A stretch of 64,000 nt of DNA from Chamaelirium japonicum (taxonomy: Eukaryota > Streptophyta > Magnoliopsida > Liliales > Melanthiaceae), in contig CANTAL010000147.1 of NCBI GenBank assembly GCA_947650365.1, forward strand, positions 1 through 64,000, read 5' to 3'. Made by a program: the position numbers and the translations under genes. Within the stretch, counting starts at the first letter, position 1. Each line of letters opens with the position of its first letter. Positions 1-13,870 of the stretch are shown piece after piece. The notes beneath the pieces were generated by a model. It ran no database searches. It was given only the letters and a program-made list of their open reading frames with translations, and was not told where the DNA came from.

Positions 1-420
1 GTATGATCCATTCTAATTCCTTCGTACGATCCATTCTAATTCCTTCGTACGATCCATTCTAATTCCTTCGTACAATCCATTCTATTTCATTTGTATGATC
101 CATTCTATTTCCTTCGTACGATCCATTCTAATTCCTTCGTATCCATTCTAATTCACTCATACGATCCATTCTAATTCATTCGTACGATCCATTCTAATTC
201 ATTCATACAATCCATTCTAATTCATTCGCACGAATGTATCCATTCTAATCCATTCGTACGAACCATTCTAATCCATTCGTACGATCCATTCTAATTCATT
301 CGCTTGAATGTAACCATTCTAATTCATTCATTTGATCCATTCTAATTCATTCGTACGATCCATTCTAATTCATTCGTCCGATCCATTCTAATTCATTCGC
401 ACGAATGTATCCATTCTAAT

Positions 421-3400
421 TCATTCGTATGATCCATTCTAATTCATTCGTATGATCCATTCTAATTCATTCGTACGATCAATTCTAATTCATTCGTACA
501 ATCCATTCTAATTCTTTCACACGATCCATTCTAATTCATTCGTACGATCCATTCTAATTCATTCATACAATCCATTCTAATTCATACGTACGATCCATTC
601 TAATTCACTCATACGATCCATTCTAATACATTCATACGATCCATTCTAATTCATTTGCACGAATATATCCATTCTAATTCATTCGTACGATCCATTCTAA
701 TTCCTTCGTATGATCCATTCTAATTCATTCGTACGATCTATTCTAATTCATTCGTACGATCCATTCTAATTCATTCGTACGTGCAAATGAATTAGAATGG
801 ATCGTATGAATGTATTAGAATGGATCGTATGAGTGAATTAGAATGGATCGTACGAATGAATAAGAATGGATTGTATGAATGAATTAGAATGGATCGTACG
901 AATGAATTAGAATGGATCATACGAATTAATTAGAATGGATCATACGAATGAATTAGAATGGATCGTACGAATGAATTAGAATGGATCGAACGAATGAATT
1001 AGAATGGATACATTCGTGCGATCCATTCTAATTCATTCGCACAATCCATTCTATTTCATTCGTACGATCCATTCTTACTTATTGGTACGATCCATTCTAA
1101 TTCATTCGCACGAATGTATCCATTCTAATGCATTCGTACGAATCCATTCTAATTCATTCGTACAATCTAATCTATTTCATTCGTACGATCCATTCTTACT
1201 CATTCGTATGATCCATTCTAATTCATTCGGACGAATGTATCCATTCTAATTTATTCGTACGATCCATTCTAATTCATTCGTACGATCCATTCTAATTCAT
1301 TCGTACGATCCATTCTATTTCATTCGTACGATCCATTCTTACTCATTCGTATGATCCATTCTAATTCATTTGCACGAATGTATACGAATGAAATAGAATG
1401 GATTGCACGAATGAATTAGAATGGATCGTACGAATGAATTAGAATGGATCGTGTGAAAGAATTAGAATGGATTGTATGAATGAATTAGAATGGATCGTAC
1501 GAAGGAATTAGAATGGATTGTATGAATGAATTAGAATGGATCGTACGAATGAATTAGAATAGATCGTACGAATGAATTAGAATAGATCATACGAATGAAT
1601 TAGAATGGATCGTGTGAAAGAATTAGAATGGATCGTACGAATGAATTAGAATGGATCGTGCGAATGAATTAGAATGGATCGTACGAATGAATTAGAATGG
1701 ATCGTGCTAATGAATTTGAATTGATCGAGCGAATAAATTAGCATGGATCGTGCATTCGTACGATCCATTCTAATTCATTCGTAAGATCCATTCTAATTCA
1801 TTCGTACGATCCATTCTAATTCATTAATATGATCCATTCTAATTCATTCGTACGATCCATTCTAATTCATATGCACAAAGGTATCCATTCTAATCCATTC
1901 GTAGGATCCATTCTAATCCATTCGTACTTTCCATTCTAATTCATTCGTACGATCCATTCTAATTCATTCTAATTCATTCGTACCTATATGCATTCCTATA
2001 CTATCAACCATACATAGCTAAACTATAGGTTTTTACGAGTTGTAGATCTCACCAATTCTAACAGAATGGATACATTCGAGCGAATGAATTAGAATGGATC
2101 ATACGAATGAATTAGAATGGATCGTACGAATGGATTAGAATGGATCCTACGAATGGATTAGAATGGATACCTTTGTGCATATGAATTAGAATGGATCGTA
2201 CGAATGAATTAGAATGGATCATATTAATGAATTAGAATTGATCGTACGAATGAATTAGAATGGATACATTCGTGCACGATCCATTCTAATTCATTCGCAC
2301 GAATGGATAATCGTACGAATGAATTAGAATGCAACGTACGAAAGAATTGGAATGGATATATTCGTGCGAATGAATTAGAATGGATCGTACGAATGTATTA
2401 GAGTGGATCGTACGAATGAATTTGAATGGATACATTTGTGCGAATGAATCTAAATGGATTGTATGAATGAATTACAATGGATCGTACGAATGAATTAGAA
2501 TGGATCGTACGAATGAATTAGAATAGCTCATACGAATGAATTAGAATGAATCGTATGAATGAATTAGAATGGTTACATTCGTGCGAATGAATTAGAATAG
2601 ATCGTACGAATGAATTAGAATGAATCGTACGAATAAATTAGAATGGATCGTGGGAATGAATTAGAATGGATCGTACGAATGAATTAGAATGGATCGTACG
2701 AATGAACTAGAATGGATACATTCGTGCGAATGAATTAGAATTGATCGTACGAATGAATTAGAATGGATCGTACGAATGAATTAGAATGGATCTTACGAAT
2801 GAATTAGAATGGATCGTACGAAAGAATTAGAATGGATCGTACGAATGAATTAGAATGGATACATTCGTGCGAATGAATTAGAATGGATCAGACGAATGAA
2901 TTAGAATGGATCTTACGAATGAATTAGAATGGATCGTACGAATGAATTAGAATGGATTGTACGAATGAATTAGAATGGATACATTCGTGCGAATGAATTA
3001 GAATGGATCGTACGAATGAATTAGAATGGATCGTACGAATGAATTAGAATGGATCGTACGAATAAATTAGAATGGATACATTCGTCCGAATAAATTAGAA
3101 TGGATCATACGATTGAGTTAGAATGGATCCTACGAATGAATTAGAATGGATCGTGTGAAAGAATTAGAATGGATTGTATGAATGAATTAGAATGGATCGT
3201 ATGAATAAATTAGAATGGATCGTGCGAATGAATTCGAATGGATCGTACGAATTCATTCTAATTCATTCATACAATCCATTCTAATTCTTTCACACGATCT
3301 ATTCTAATTCATTCGTAGGATCCATTCTAATTCATTCGTACAATCTATTCTATTTCATTCGTACGATCCATTCTTACTCGTTCGTATGATCCATTCTAAT

Positions 3401-6400
3401 TCATTCGGACGAATGTAACCATTCTAATTTATTCGTACGATCCATTCTAATTCATTCGTACGATCCATTCTAATTCATTCGTACGATCTATTCTAATACA
3501 TTCGTCCGATCCATTCTAATTCATTCGCACGAATGTATCCATTCTAATTCATTTCTTACGGTCCATTCTAATTCATTCGCACAATCCATTCTATTTCATT
3601 CGTACGATCCATTCTTACTCATTCGTATGATCCATTATGGATACATTCGTGCGAATGAATTAGAATGGATCATACAAATGAGTAAGAATGGATCGTACGA
3701 ATGAAATAGAATGGATTGTGCGAATGAATTAGAATGGATCGTACGAATGAATTAGAATTGATCGTGTGAAAGAATTAGAATGGATTGTATGAATGAATTA
3801 GAATAGATCGTATGAATGAATTAAAATGGATCGTACGAATGAATTAGAATGGATCGTACGAATGAACTAGAATGGATACATTCGTGCGAATGAATTAGAA
3901 TGGATCGTACGAATGAATTAGAATGGATCGTACGAATGAATTAGAATGGATCTTACGAATGAATTAGAATGGATCGTACGAATGCACAATCCATGCTAAT
4001 TCATTCGTTCGATCAATTCTAATTAATTAGCACGATCCATTCTAATTCATTCGTACGATACATTCTAATTCATTCGCACGATCCATTCTAATTCATTCGT
4101 ACGATCCATTCTAATTCTTTCACACGATCCATTCTAATTCATTCGTATGATCCATTCTAATTCATTCGTACGATCTATTCTAATTCTTTCGTACGATCCA
4201 TTCTAATTCATTCGTACGATCCATTCTAATTCCTTCGTACGATCCATTCTAATTCTTTCACATGATCCATTCTAATTCATTCGTACGATCCATTCGAATT
4301 CATTCGTGCAATCCAGTCTATTTCATTCGTACGATCCATTCTTACTCATTCGTACGATCCATTCTAATTCATTCACACGAATGTATCCATTCGTACGAAT
4401 GAATTAGAATAGATTGTACGAATGAATTAGAATGGATCGTACGAATGAATTAGAATGGATCGTACGAAGGAATTAGAATGGATCGTACGAATGAATTAGA
4501 ATAGATCGTACGAATGAATTAGAATGGATCGTACGAAGGAATTAGAATGGATCGAACGAATGAATTAGAATGGATATATTCGTGCAAATGAATTAGAATG
4601 GATCGTATGAATGTATTAGAATGGATCGTATGAGTGAATTAGAATGGATCGTACGAATGAATTAGAATGGATTGTATGAATGAATTAGAATGGATCGTAC
4701 GAATGAATTAGAATGGATCGTGTGAAAGAATTAGAATGGATTGTACGAATGAATTAGAATGGATCCTATGAATTAATTAGAATGGATCGTGCGAATCTAT
4801 TAGACTGGATCGTGCGAATGAATAAGAATAGATCATAGGAATGAATTAGAATGGATCGTACGAATTAATTAGAATGGATACATTCGTGCGAATGAATTAG
4901 AATGGATTGTACGAATGAATTAGAATGGATCGTACGAATGAATTAGAATGGATCGTACGAATGAATTAGAATGGATCGTACGAATGAATTAGATTGGATA
5001 CATTCGTGTGAATGAATTAGAATGGATCGGACGAATGAATTAGAATGGATCGTACGAATGAATTAGAATGGATCAAATGAATGAATTAGAATGGTAACAT
5101 TCATGCGAATGAATTAGAATTGATCGTACGAATGGATTAGAATGGATCGTACGAATGGATTAGAATGGATACATTCGAGCGAATGAATTAGAATGGATCG
5201 TACGAATGAATTAGAATGGATCGTACGAATGGATTAGAATGGATCCTACGAATGGATTAGAATGGATACCTTTGTGCATATGAATTGGAATGGATCGTAC
5301 GAATGAATTAGAATGGATCATATTAATGAATTAGAATGGGTCGTACGAATGAATTAGAATGGATACATTCGTGCACAATCAATTCTAATTCATTCGCACG
5401 AATGTATCCATTCTAATTCATTCGTATGATCCATTCTAATTCATTAATATGATCCTTTCTAATTCATTCGTACGATCCATTCTAATTCATATGCACAAAG
5501 GTATCCATTCTAATTCATTCGTACGATCCATTCTAATTCAGGATCGTACGAATGAATTAGAATGGATACATTCGTGCGAATGAATTAGAATTGATCGTAC
5601 GAATTAATTAGAATGGATCGTACGATTGAATTAGAATGGATACATTCGTGCGAATGAATTAGAATGGATCGGACGAATGAATTAGAATGGATCGTACGAA
5701 TGAATTAGAATGGATCAATTGAATGAATTAGAATGGTTACATTCATGCGAATGAATTAGAATGGATCGTACGAATGGATTAGAATGGATTGTATGAATGG
5801 ATTAGAATGGATACATTCGAGCGAATGAATTAGAATGGATCGTACGAATGAATTAGAATGGATCGTATGAATGGATTAGAATGGATCGTACGAATGGATT
5901 AGAATGGATACCTTTGTGCATATGAATTAGAATGGATCGTACGAATGAATTAGAATGGATCATATTAATGAATAAGAATGGATCGTACGAATGAATTAGA
6001 ATGGATACATTCGTGCGAATGAATTAGAATGGATCGTGCGAATCAATTAGACTGGATCGTGCGAATGAATAAGAATAGATCATACGAATGAATTAGAATG
6101 GATCGTACGAATTAATTAGAATGGATACATTCGTGCGAATAAATTAGAATGGATTGTATGAATGAATTAGAATGGATCGTACGAATGAATTAGAATGGAT
6201 CATACGAATGAATTAGAATGGATCGTACGAATGAATTAGAATGGATCGTATGAATGGATTAAAATGGATCGTACGAATGAATTAGAATGGATCGTGCGAA
6301 TGAATTAGAATGGATCGAACGAATGAATTAGAATGGATATATTCGAGCGAATGAATTAGAATAGATCATAGGAATGAATTAGAATGGATCATACGAATGA

Positions 6401-7030
6401 ATTAGAATGGATCGTACGAACGAATTAGAATGGATCATATGAACGAATTAGAATGGATCGTATGAATGAATTAGAATGGATACATTCGAGCGAATGAATT
6501 AGAATGGATCGTACGAATGAATTAGAATAGATCATAGAAATGAATTAGAATGGATCGTGCAAATGAATTAGAATGGATACATTCGTACGAATGAATTGGA
6601 ATGGATCGTGCGAATGAATTAGAATGGATCGTACGGATGAATTAGAATGGATATATTTGAACGAATAAATTAGAATGGATCATACGAATGAATTAGAATG
6701 GATCGTACGAATGAATTAGAATGGATAGTGCAAATGAATTAGAATCGATCGTACGAATGAATTAGAATGGATCATATTAATGAATTAGAATGGATCATAC
6801 GAATGAATTAGAATGGATAAATTCGTACGAATGAATTAGAATGGATCGTGCGATTGAATTAGCATGAATCGTACGAATGTATTAGAATGGATCGTACGAA
6901 TGAATTAGAATGAATCGTACGATCCATTCTAATTCAGTTGTCCGATCCATTCTAATTCATTCGCATGAATGTATCCATTCTAATTCATTCGTACAATCCA
7001 TTCTATTTCATTCGTACGATCCATTCTTAC
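421..7030. repeat. 6,610-bp tandem duplication, copy A
   Basis: This segment is repeated immediately downstream with a constant offset of 6,610 bp. The block order, all orientation switches and the unique spacer match. By eye I find about eight substitutions over the whole length, nearly all transitions. The match starts at 421; the bases just before it differ from those before 7031. The first 60 bp recur a third time at 13641-13700, which is the stretch where an unequal exchange could have joined the copies. Confidence 0.93.
1984..2063. other. Unique non-satellite spacer at an orientation switch (copy A)
   Basis: About 80 bp that does not fit the 23-bp repeat, containing CTATACTATCAACC and TTTTTACGAGTTGTAGATC. 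It is AT-rich with no ORF. The satellite is forward on its left and reverse on its right, so it sits exactly at a polarity flip. It holds a short inverted pair CCTATA / TATAGG. I do not recognise it. It may be the original flank of the founding inversion, or filler DNA from break repair. Confidence 0.8.
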
Positions 7031-10000
7031 TCATTCGTATGATCCATTCTAATTCATTCGTATGATCCATTCTAATTCATTCGTACGATCAATTCTAATT
7101 CATTCGTACAATCCATTCTAATTCTTTCACACGATCCATTCTAATTCATTCGTACGATCCATTCTAATTCATTCATACAATCCATTCTAATTCATACGTA
7201 CGATCCATTCTAATTCACTCATACGATCCATTCTAATACATTCATACGATCCATTCTAATTCATTTGCATGAATATATCCATTCTAATTCATTCGTACGA
7301 TCCATTCTAATTCCTTCGTATGATCCATTCTAATTCATTCGTACGATCTATTCTAATTCATTCGTACGATCCATTCTAATTCATTCGTACGTGCAAATGA
7401 ATTAGAATGGATCGTATGAATGTATTAGAATGGATCGTATGAGTGAATTAGAATGGATCGTACGAATGAATAAGAATGGATTGTATGAATGAATTAGAAT
7501 GGATCGTACGAATGAATTAGAATGGATCATACGAATTAATTAGAATGGATCATACGAATGAATTAGAATGGATCGTACGAATGAATTAGAATGGATCGAA
7601 CGAATGAATTAGAATGGATACATTCGTGCGATCCATTCTAATTCATTCGCACAATCCATTCTATTTCATTCGTACGATCCATTCTTACTTATTGGTACGA
7701 TCCATTCTAATTCATTCGCACGAATGTATCCATTCTAATGCATTCGTACGAATCCATTCTAATTCATTCGTACAATCTAATCTATTTCATTCGTACGATC
7801 CATTCTTACTCATTCGTATGATCCATTCTAATTCATTCGGACGAATGTATCCATTCTAATTTATTCGTACGATCCATTCTAATTCATTCGTACGATCCAT
7901 TCTAATTCATTCGTACGATCCATTCTATTTCATTCGTACGATCCATTCTTACTCATTCGTATGATCCATTCTAATTCATTTGCACGAATGTATACGAATG
8001 AAATAGAATGGATTGCACGAATGAATTAGAATGGATCGTACGAATGAATTAGAATGGATCGTGTGAAAGAATTAGAATGGATTGTATGAATGAATTAGAA
8101 TGGATCGTACGAAGGAATTAGAATGGATTGTATGAATGAATTAGAATGGATTGTACGAATGAATTAGAATAGATCGTACGAATGAATTAGAATAGATCAT
8201 ACGAATGAATTAGAATGGATCGTGTGAAAGAATTAGAATGGATCGTACGAATGAATTAGAATGGATCGTGCGAATGAATTAGAATGGATCGTACGAATGA
8301 ATTAGAATGGATCGTGCTAATGAATTTGAATTGATCGAGCGAATAAATTAGCATGGATCGTGCATTCGTACGATCCATTCTAATTCATTCGTAAGATCCA
8401 TTCTAATTCATTCGTACGATCCATTCTAATTCATTAATATGATCCATTCTAATTCATTCGTACGATCCATTCTAATTCATATGCACAAAGGTATCCATTC
8501 TAATCCATTCGTAGGATCCATTCTAATCCATTCGTACTTTCCATTCTAATTCATTCGTACGATCCATTCTAATTCATTCTAATTCATTCGTACCTATATG
8601 CATTCCTATACTATCAACCATACATAGCTAAACTATAGGTTTTTACGAGTTGTAGATCTCACCAATTCTAACAGAATGGATACATTCGAGCGAATGAATT
8701 AGAATGGATCATACGAATGAATTAGAATGGATCGTACGAATGGATTAGAATGGATCCTACGAATGGATTAGAATGGATACCTTTGTGCATATGAATTAGA
8801 ATGGATCGTACGAATGAATTAGAATGGATCATATTAATGAATTAGAATTGATCGTACGAATGAATTAGAATGGATACATTCGTGCACGATCCATTCTAAT
8901 TCATTCGCACGAATGGATAATCGTACGAATGAATTAGAATGCAACGTACGAAAGAATTGGAATGGATATATTCGTGCGAATGAATTAGAATGGATCGTAC
9001 GAATGTATTAGAGTGGATCGTACGAATGAATTTGAATGGATACATTTGTGCGAATGAATCTAAATGGATTGTATGAATGAATTACAATGGATCGTACGAA
9101 TGAATTAGAATGGATCGTACGAATGAATTAGAATAGCTCATACGAATGAATTAGAATGAATCGTATGAATGAATTAGAATGGTTACATTCGTGCGAATGA
9201 ATTAGAATAGATCGTACGAATGAATTAGAATGAATCGTACGAATAAATTAGAATGGATCGTGGGAATGAATTAGAATGGATCGTACGAATGAATTAGAAT
9301 GGATCGTACGAATGAACTAGAATGGATACATTCGTGCGAATGAATTAGAATTGATCGTACGAATGAATTAGAATGGATCGTACGAATGAATTAGAATGGA
9401 TCTTACGAATGAATTAGAATGGATCGTACGAAAGAATTAGAATGGATCGTACGAATGAATTAGAATGGATACATTCGTGCGAATGAATTAGAATGGATCA
9501 GACGAATGAATTAGAATGGATCTTACGAATGAATTAGAATGGATCGTACGAATGAATTAGAATGGATTGTACGAATGAATTAGAATGGATACATTCGTGC
9601 GAATGAATTAGAATGGATCGTACGAATGAATTAGAATGGATCGTACGAATGAATTAGAATGGATCGTACGAATAAATTAGAATGGATACATTCGTCCGAA
9701 TAAATTAGAATGGATCATACGATTGAGTTAGAATGGATCCTACGAATGAATTAGAATGGATCGTGTGAAAGAATTAGAATGGATTGTATGAATGAATTAG
9801 AATGGATCGTATGAATAAATTAGAATGGATCGTGCGAATGAATTCGAATGGATCGTACGAATTCATTCTAATTCATTCATACAATCCATTCTAATTCTTT
9901 CACACGATCTATTCTAATTCATTCGTAGGATCCATTCTAATTCATTCGTACAATCTATTCTATTTCATTCGTACGATCCATTCTTACTCGTTCGTATGAT

Positions 10001-13000
10001 CCATTCTAATTCATTCGGACGAATGTAACCATTCTAATTTATTCGTACGATCCATTCTAATTCATTCGTACGATCCATTCTAATTCATTCGTACGATCCA
10101 TTCTAATACATTCGTCCGATCCATTCTAATTCATTCGCACGAATGTATCCATTCTAATTCATTTCTTACGGTCCATTCTAATTCATTCGCACAATCCATT
10201 CTATTTCATTCATACGATCCATTCTTACTCATTCGTATGATCCATTATGGATACATTCGTGCGAATGAATTAGAATGGATCATACAAATGAGTAAGAATG
10301 GATCGTACGAATGAAATAGAATGGATTGTGCGAATGAATTAGAATGGATCGTACGAATGAATTAGAATTGATCGTGTGAAAGAATTAGAATGGATTGTAT
10401 GAATGAATTAGAATAGATCGTATGAATGAATTAAAATGGATCGTACGAATGAATTAGAATGGATCGTACGAATGAACTAGAATGGATACATTCGTGCGAA
10501 TGAATTAGAATGGATCGTACGAATGAATTAGAATGGATCGTACGAATGAATTAGAATGGATCTTACGAATGAATTAGAATGGATCGTACGAATGCACAAT
10601 CCATGCTAATTCATTCGTTCGATCAATTCTAATTAATTAGCACGATCCATTCTAATTCATTCGTACGATACATTCTAATTCATTCGCACGATCCATTCTA
10701 ATTCATTCGTACGATCCATTCTAATTCTTTCACACGATCCATTCTAATTCATTCGTATGATCCATTCTAATTCATTCGTACGATCTATTCTAATTCTTTC
10801 GTACGATCCATTCTAATTCATTCGTACGATCCATTCTAATTCCTTCGTACGATCCATTCTAATTCTTTCACATGATCCATTCTAATTCATTCGTACGATC
10901 CATTCGAATTCATTCGTGCAATCCAGTCTATTTCATTCGTACGATCCATTCTTACTCATTCGTACGATCCATTCTAATTCATTCACACGAATGTATCCAT
11001 TCGTACGAATGAATTAGAATAGATTGTACGAATGAATTAGAATGGATCGTACGAATGAATTAGAATGGATCGTACGAAGGAATTAGAATGGATCGTACGA
11101 ATGAATTAGAATAGATCGTACGAATGAATTAGAATGGATCGTACGAAGGAATTAGAATGGATCGAACGAATGAATTAGAATGGATATATTCGTGCAAATG
11201 AATTAGAATGGATCGTATGAATGTATTAGAATGGATCGTATGAGTGAATTAGAATGGATCGTACGAATGAATTAGAATGGATTGTATGAATGAATTAGAA
11301 TGGATCGTACGAATGAATTAGAATGGATCGTGTGAAAGAATTAGAATGGATTGTACGAATGAATTAGAATGGATCCTATGAATTAATTAGAATGGATCGT
11401 GCGAATCTATTAGACTGGATCGTGCGAATGAATAAGAATAGATCATAGGAATGAATTAGAATGGATCGTACGAATTAATTAGAATGGATACATTCGTGCG
11501 AATGAATTAGAATGGATTGTACGAATGAATTAGAATGGATCGTACGAATGAATTAGAATGGATCGTACGAATGAATTAGAATGGATCGTACGAATGAATT
11601 AGATTGGATACATTCGTGTGAATGAATTAGAATGGATCGGACGAATGAATTAGAATGGATCGTACGAATGAATTAGAATGGATCAAATGAATGAATTAGA
11701 ATGGTAACATTCATGCGAATGAATTAGAATGGATCGTACGAATGGATTAGAATGGATCGTACGAATGGATTAGAATGGATACATTCGAGCGAATGAATTA
11801 GAATGGATCGTACGAATGAATTAGAATGGATCGTACGAATGGATTAGAATGGATCCTACGAATGGATTAGAATGGATACCTTTGTGCATATGAATTGGAA
11901 TGGATCGTACGAATGAATTAGAATGGATCATATTAATGAATTAGAATGGGTCGTACGAATGAATTAGAATGGATACATTCGTGCACAATCAATTCTAATT
12001 CATTCGCACGAATGTATCCATTCTAATTCATTCGTACGATCCATTCTAATTCATTAATATGATCCTTTCTAATTCATTCGTACGATCCATTCTAATTCAT
12101 ATGCACAAAGGTATCCATTCTAATTCATTCGTACGATCCATTCTAATTCAGGATCGTACGAATGAATTAGAATGGATACATTCGTGCGAATGAATTAGAA
12201 TTGATCGTACGAATTAATTAGAATGGATCGTACGATTGAATTAGAATGGATACATTCGTGCGAATGAATTAGAATGGATCGGACGAATGAATTAGAATGG
12301 ATCGTACGAATGAATTAGAATGGATCAATTGAATGAATTAGAATGGTTACATTCATGCGAATGAATTAGAATGGATCGTACGAATGGATTAGAATGGATC
12401 GTATGAATGGATTAGAATGGATACATTCGAGCGAATGAATTAGAATGGATCGTACGAATGAATTAGAATGGATCGTACGAATGGATTAGAATGGATCGTA
12501 CGAATGGATTAGAATGGATACCTTTGTGCATATGAATTAGAATGGATCGTACGAATGAATTAGAATGGATCATATTAATGAATAAGAATGGATCGTACGA
12601 ATGAATTAGAATGGATACATTCGTGCGAATGAATTAGAATGGATCGTGCGAATCAATTAGACTGGATCGTGCGAATGAATAAGAATAGATCATACGAATG
12701 AATTAGAATGGATCGTACGAATTAATTAGAATGGATACATTCGTGCGAATAAATTAGAATGGATTGTATGAATGAATTAGAATGGATCGTACGAATGAAT
12801 TAGAATGGATCATACGAATGAATTAGAATGGATCGTACGAATGAATTAGAATGGATCGTATGAATGGATTAAAATGGATCGTACGAATGAATTAGAATGG
12901 ATCGTGCGAATGAATTAGAATGGATCGAACGAATGAATTAGAATGGATATATTCGAGCGAATGAATTAGAATAGATCATAGGAATGAATTAGAATGGATC

Positions 13001-13640
13001 ATACGAATGAATTAGAATGGATCGTACGAACGAATTAGAATGGATCATATGAACGAATTAGAATGGATCGTATGAATGAATTAGAATGGATACATTCGAG
13101 CGAATGAATTAGAATGGATCGTACGAATGAATTAGAATAGATCATAGAAATGAATTAGAATGGATCGTGCAAATGAATTAGAATGGATACATTCGTACGA
13201 ATGAATTGGAATGGATCGTGCGAATGAATTAGAATGGATCGTACGGATGAATTAGAATGGATATATTTGAACGAATAAATTAGAATGGATCATACGAATG
13301 AATTAGAATGGATCGTACGAATGAATTAGAATGGATAGTGCAAATGAATTAGAATCGATCGTACGAATGAATTAGAATGGATCATATTAATGAATTAGAA
13401 TGGATCATACGAATGAATTAGAATGGATAAATTCGTACGAATGAATTAGAATGGATCGTGCGATTGAATTAGCATGAATCGTACGAATGTATTAGAATGG
13501 ATCGTACGAATGAATTAGAATGAATCGTACGATCCATTCTAATTCAGTTGTCCGATCCATTCTAATTCATTCGCATGAATGTATCCATTCTAATTCATTC
13601 GTACAATCCATTCTATTTCATTCGTACGATCCATTCTTAC
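7031..13640. repeat. 6,610-bp tandem duplication, copy B
   Basis: Second copy of 421-7030. Differences I saw include C/T changes near 7269, 8151, 10098, 12035, 12399 and 12477, a G/A near 10211, and one G/T transversion near 11721. No insertion or deletion breaks the offset. After 13700 the sequence departs from the copy (GATC-CATTC here, GATC-AATTC at 7087-7095). Confidence 0.93.
8594..8673. other. Unique non-satellite spacer at an orientation switch (copy B)
   Basis: Identical copy of the spacer at 1984-2063, carried along in the 6,610-bp duplication. It appears nowhere else in the window, so it gives a unique anchor for checking that the two copies are real. Confidence 0.8.
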
Positions 13641-13840
13641 TCATTCGTATGATCCATTCTAATTCATTCGTATGATCCATTCTAATTCATTCGTACGATC
13701 CATTCTAATTCATTCGGACGATCCATTCTAATTCATTTGCACGATCCATTCTAATTCATTCATACGATCCATTCTAATTCATTCATACGATCCATTCTAA
13801 TTCATTCGCCCGATCCATTCTAATTCATTTATACGATCCA

Positions 13841-13870
13841 TTCTATTTGAATGGATCATGCGATCCATTC
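13841..13870. repeat. Micro-inversion marker, first of four copies
   Basis: A single inverted half-unit lies inside a forward block: GATCCATTC, about five bases, then GAATGGATC, followed by ATGCGATCCATTCGAATTC. The same arrangement recurs near 21036-21066, 43781-43810 and 59083-59112. It could form a 9-bp-stem hairpin. Its recurrence marks related higher-order blocks. Confidence 0.75.

Noticed and set aside
1004..1249. 81-codon ORF and its twin at 7614-7859, plus the minus-strand ORF at 26694-26894
   Set aside because: They only translate the satellite into Ile-His-Ser-rich repeats. The 23-bp unit is not a multiple of three, and the starts and stops come from chance variants.
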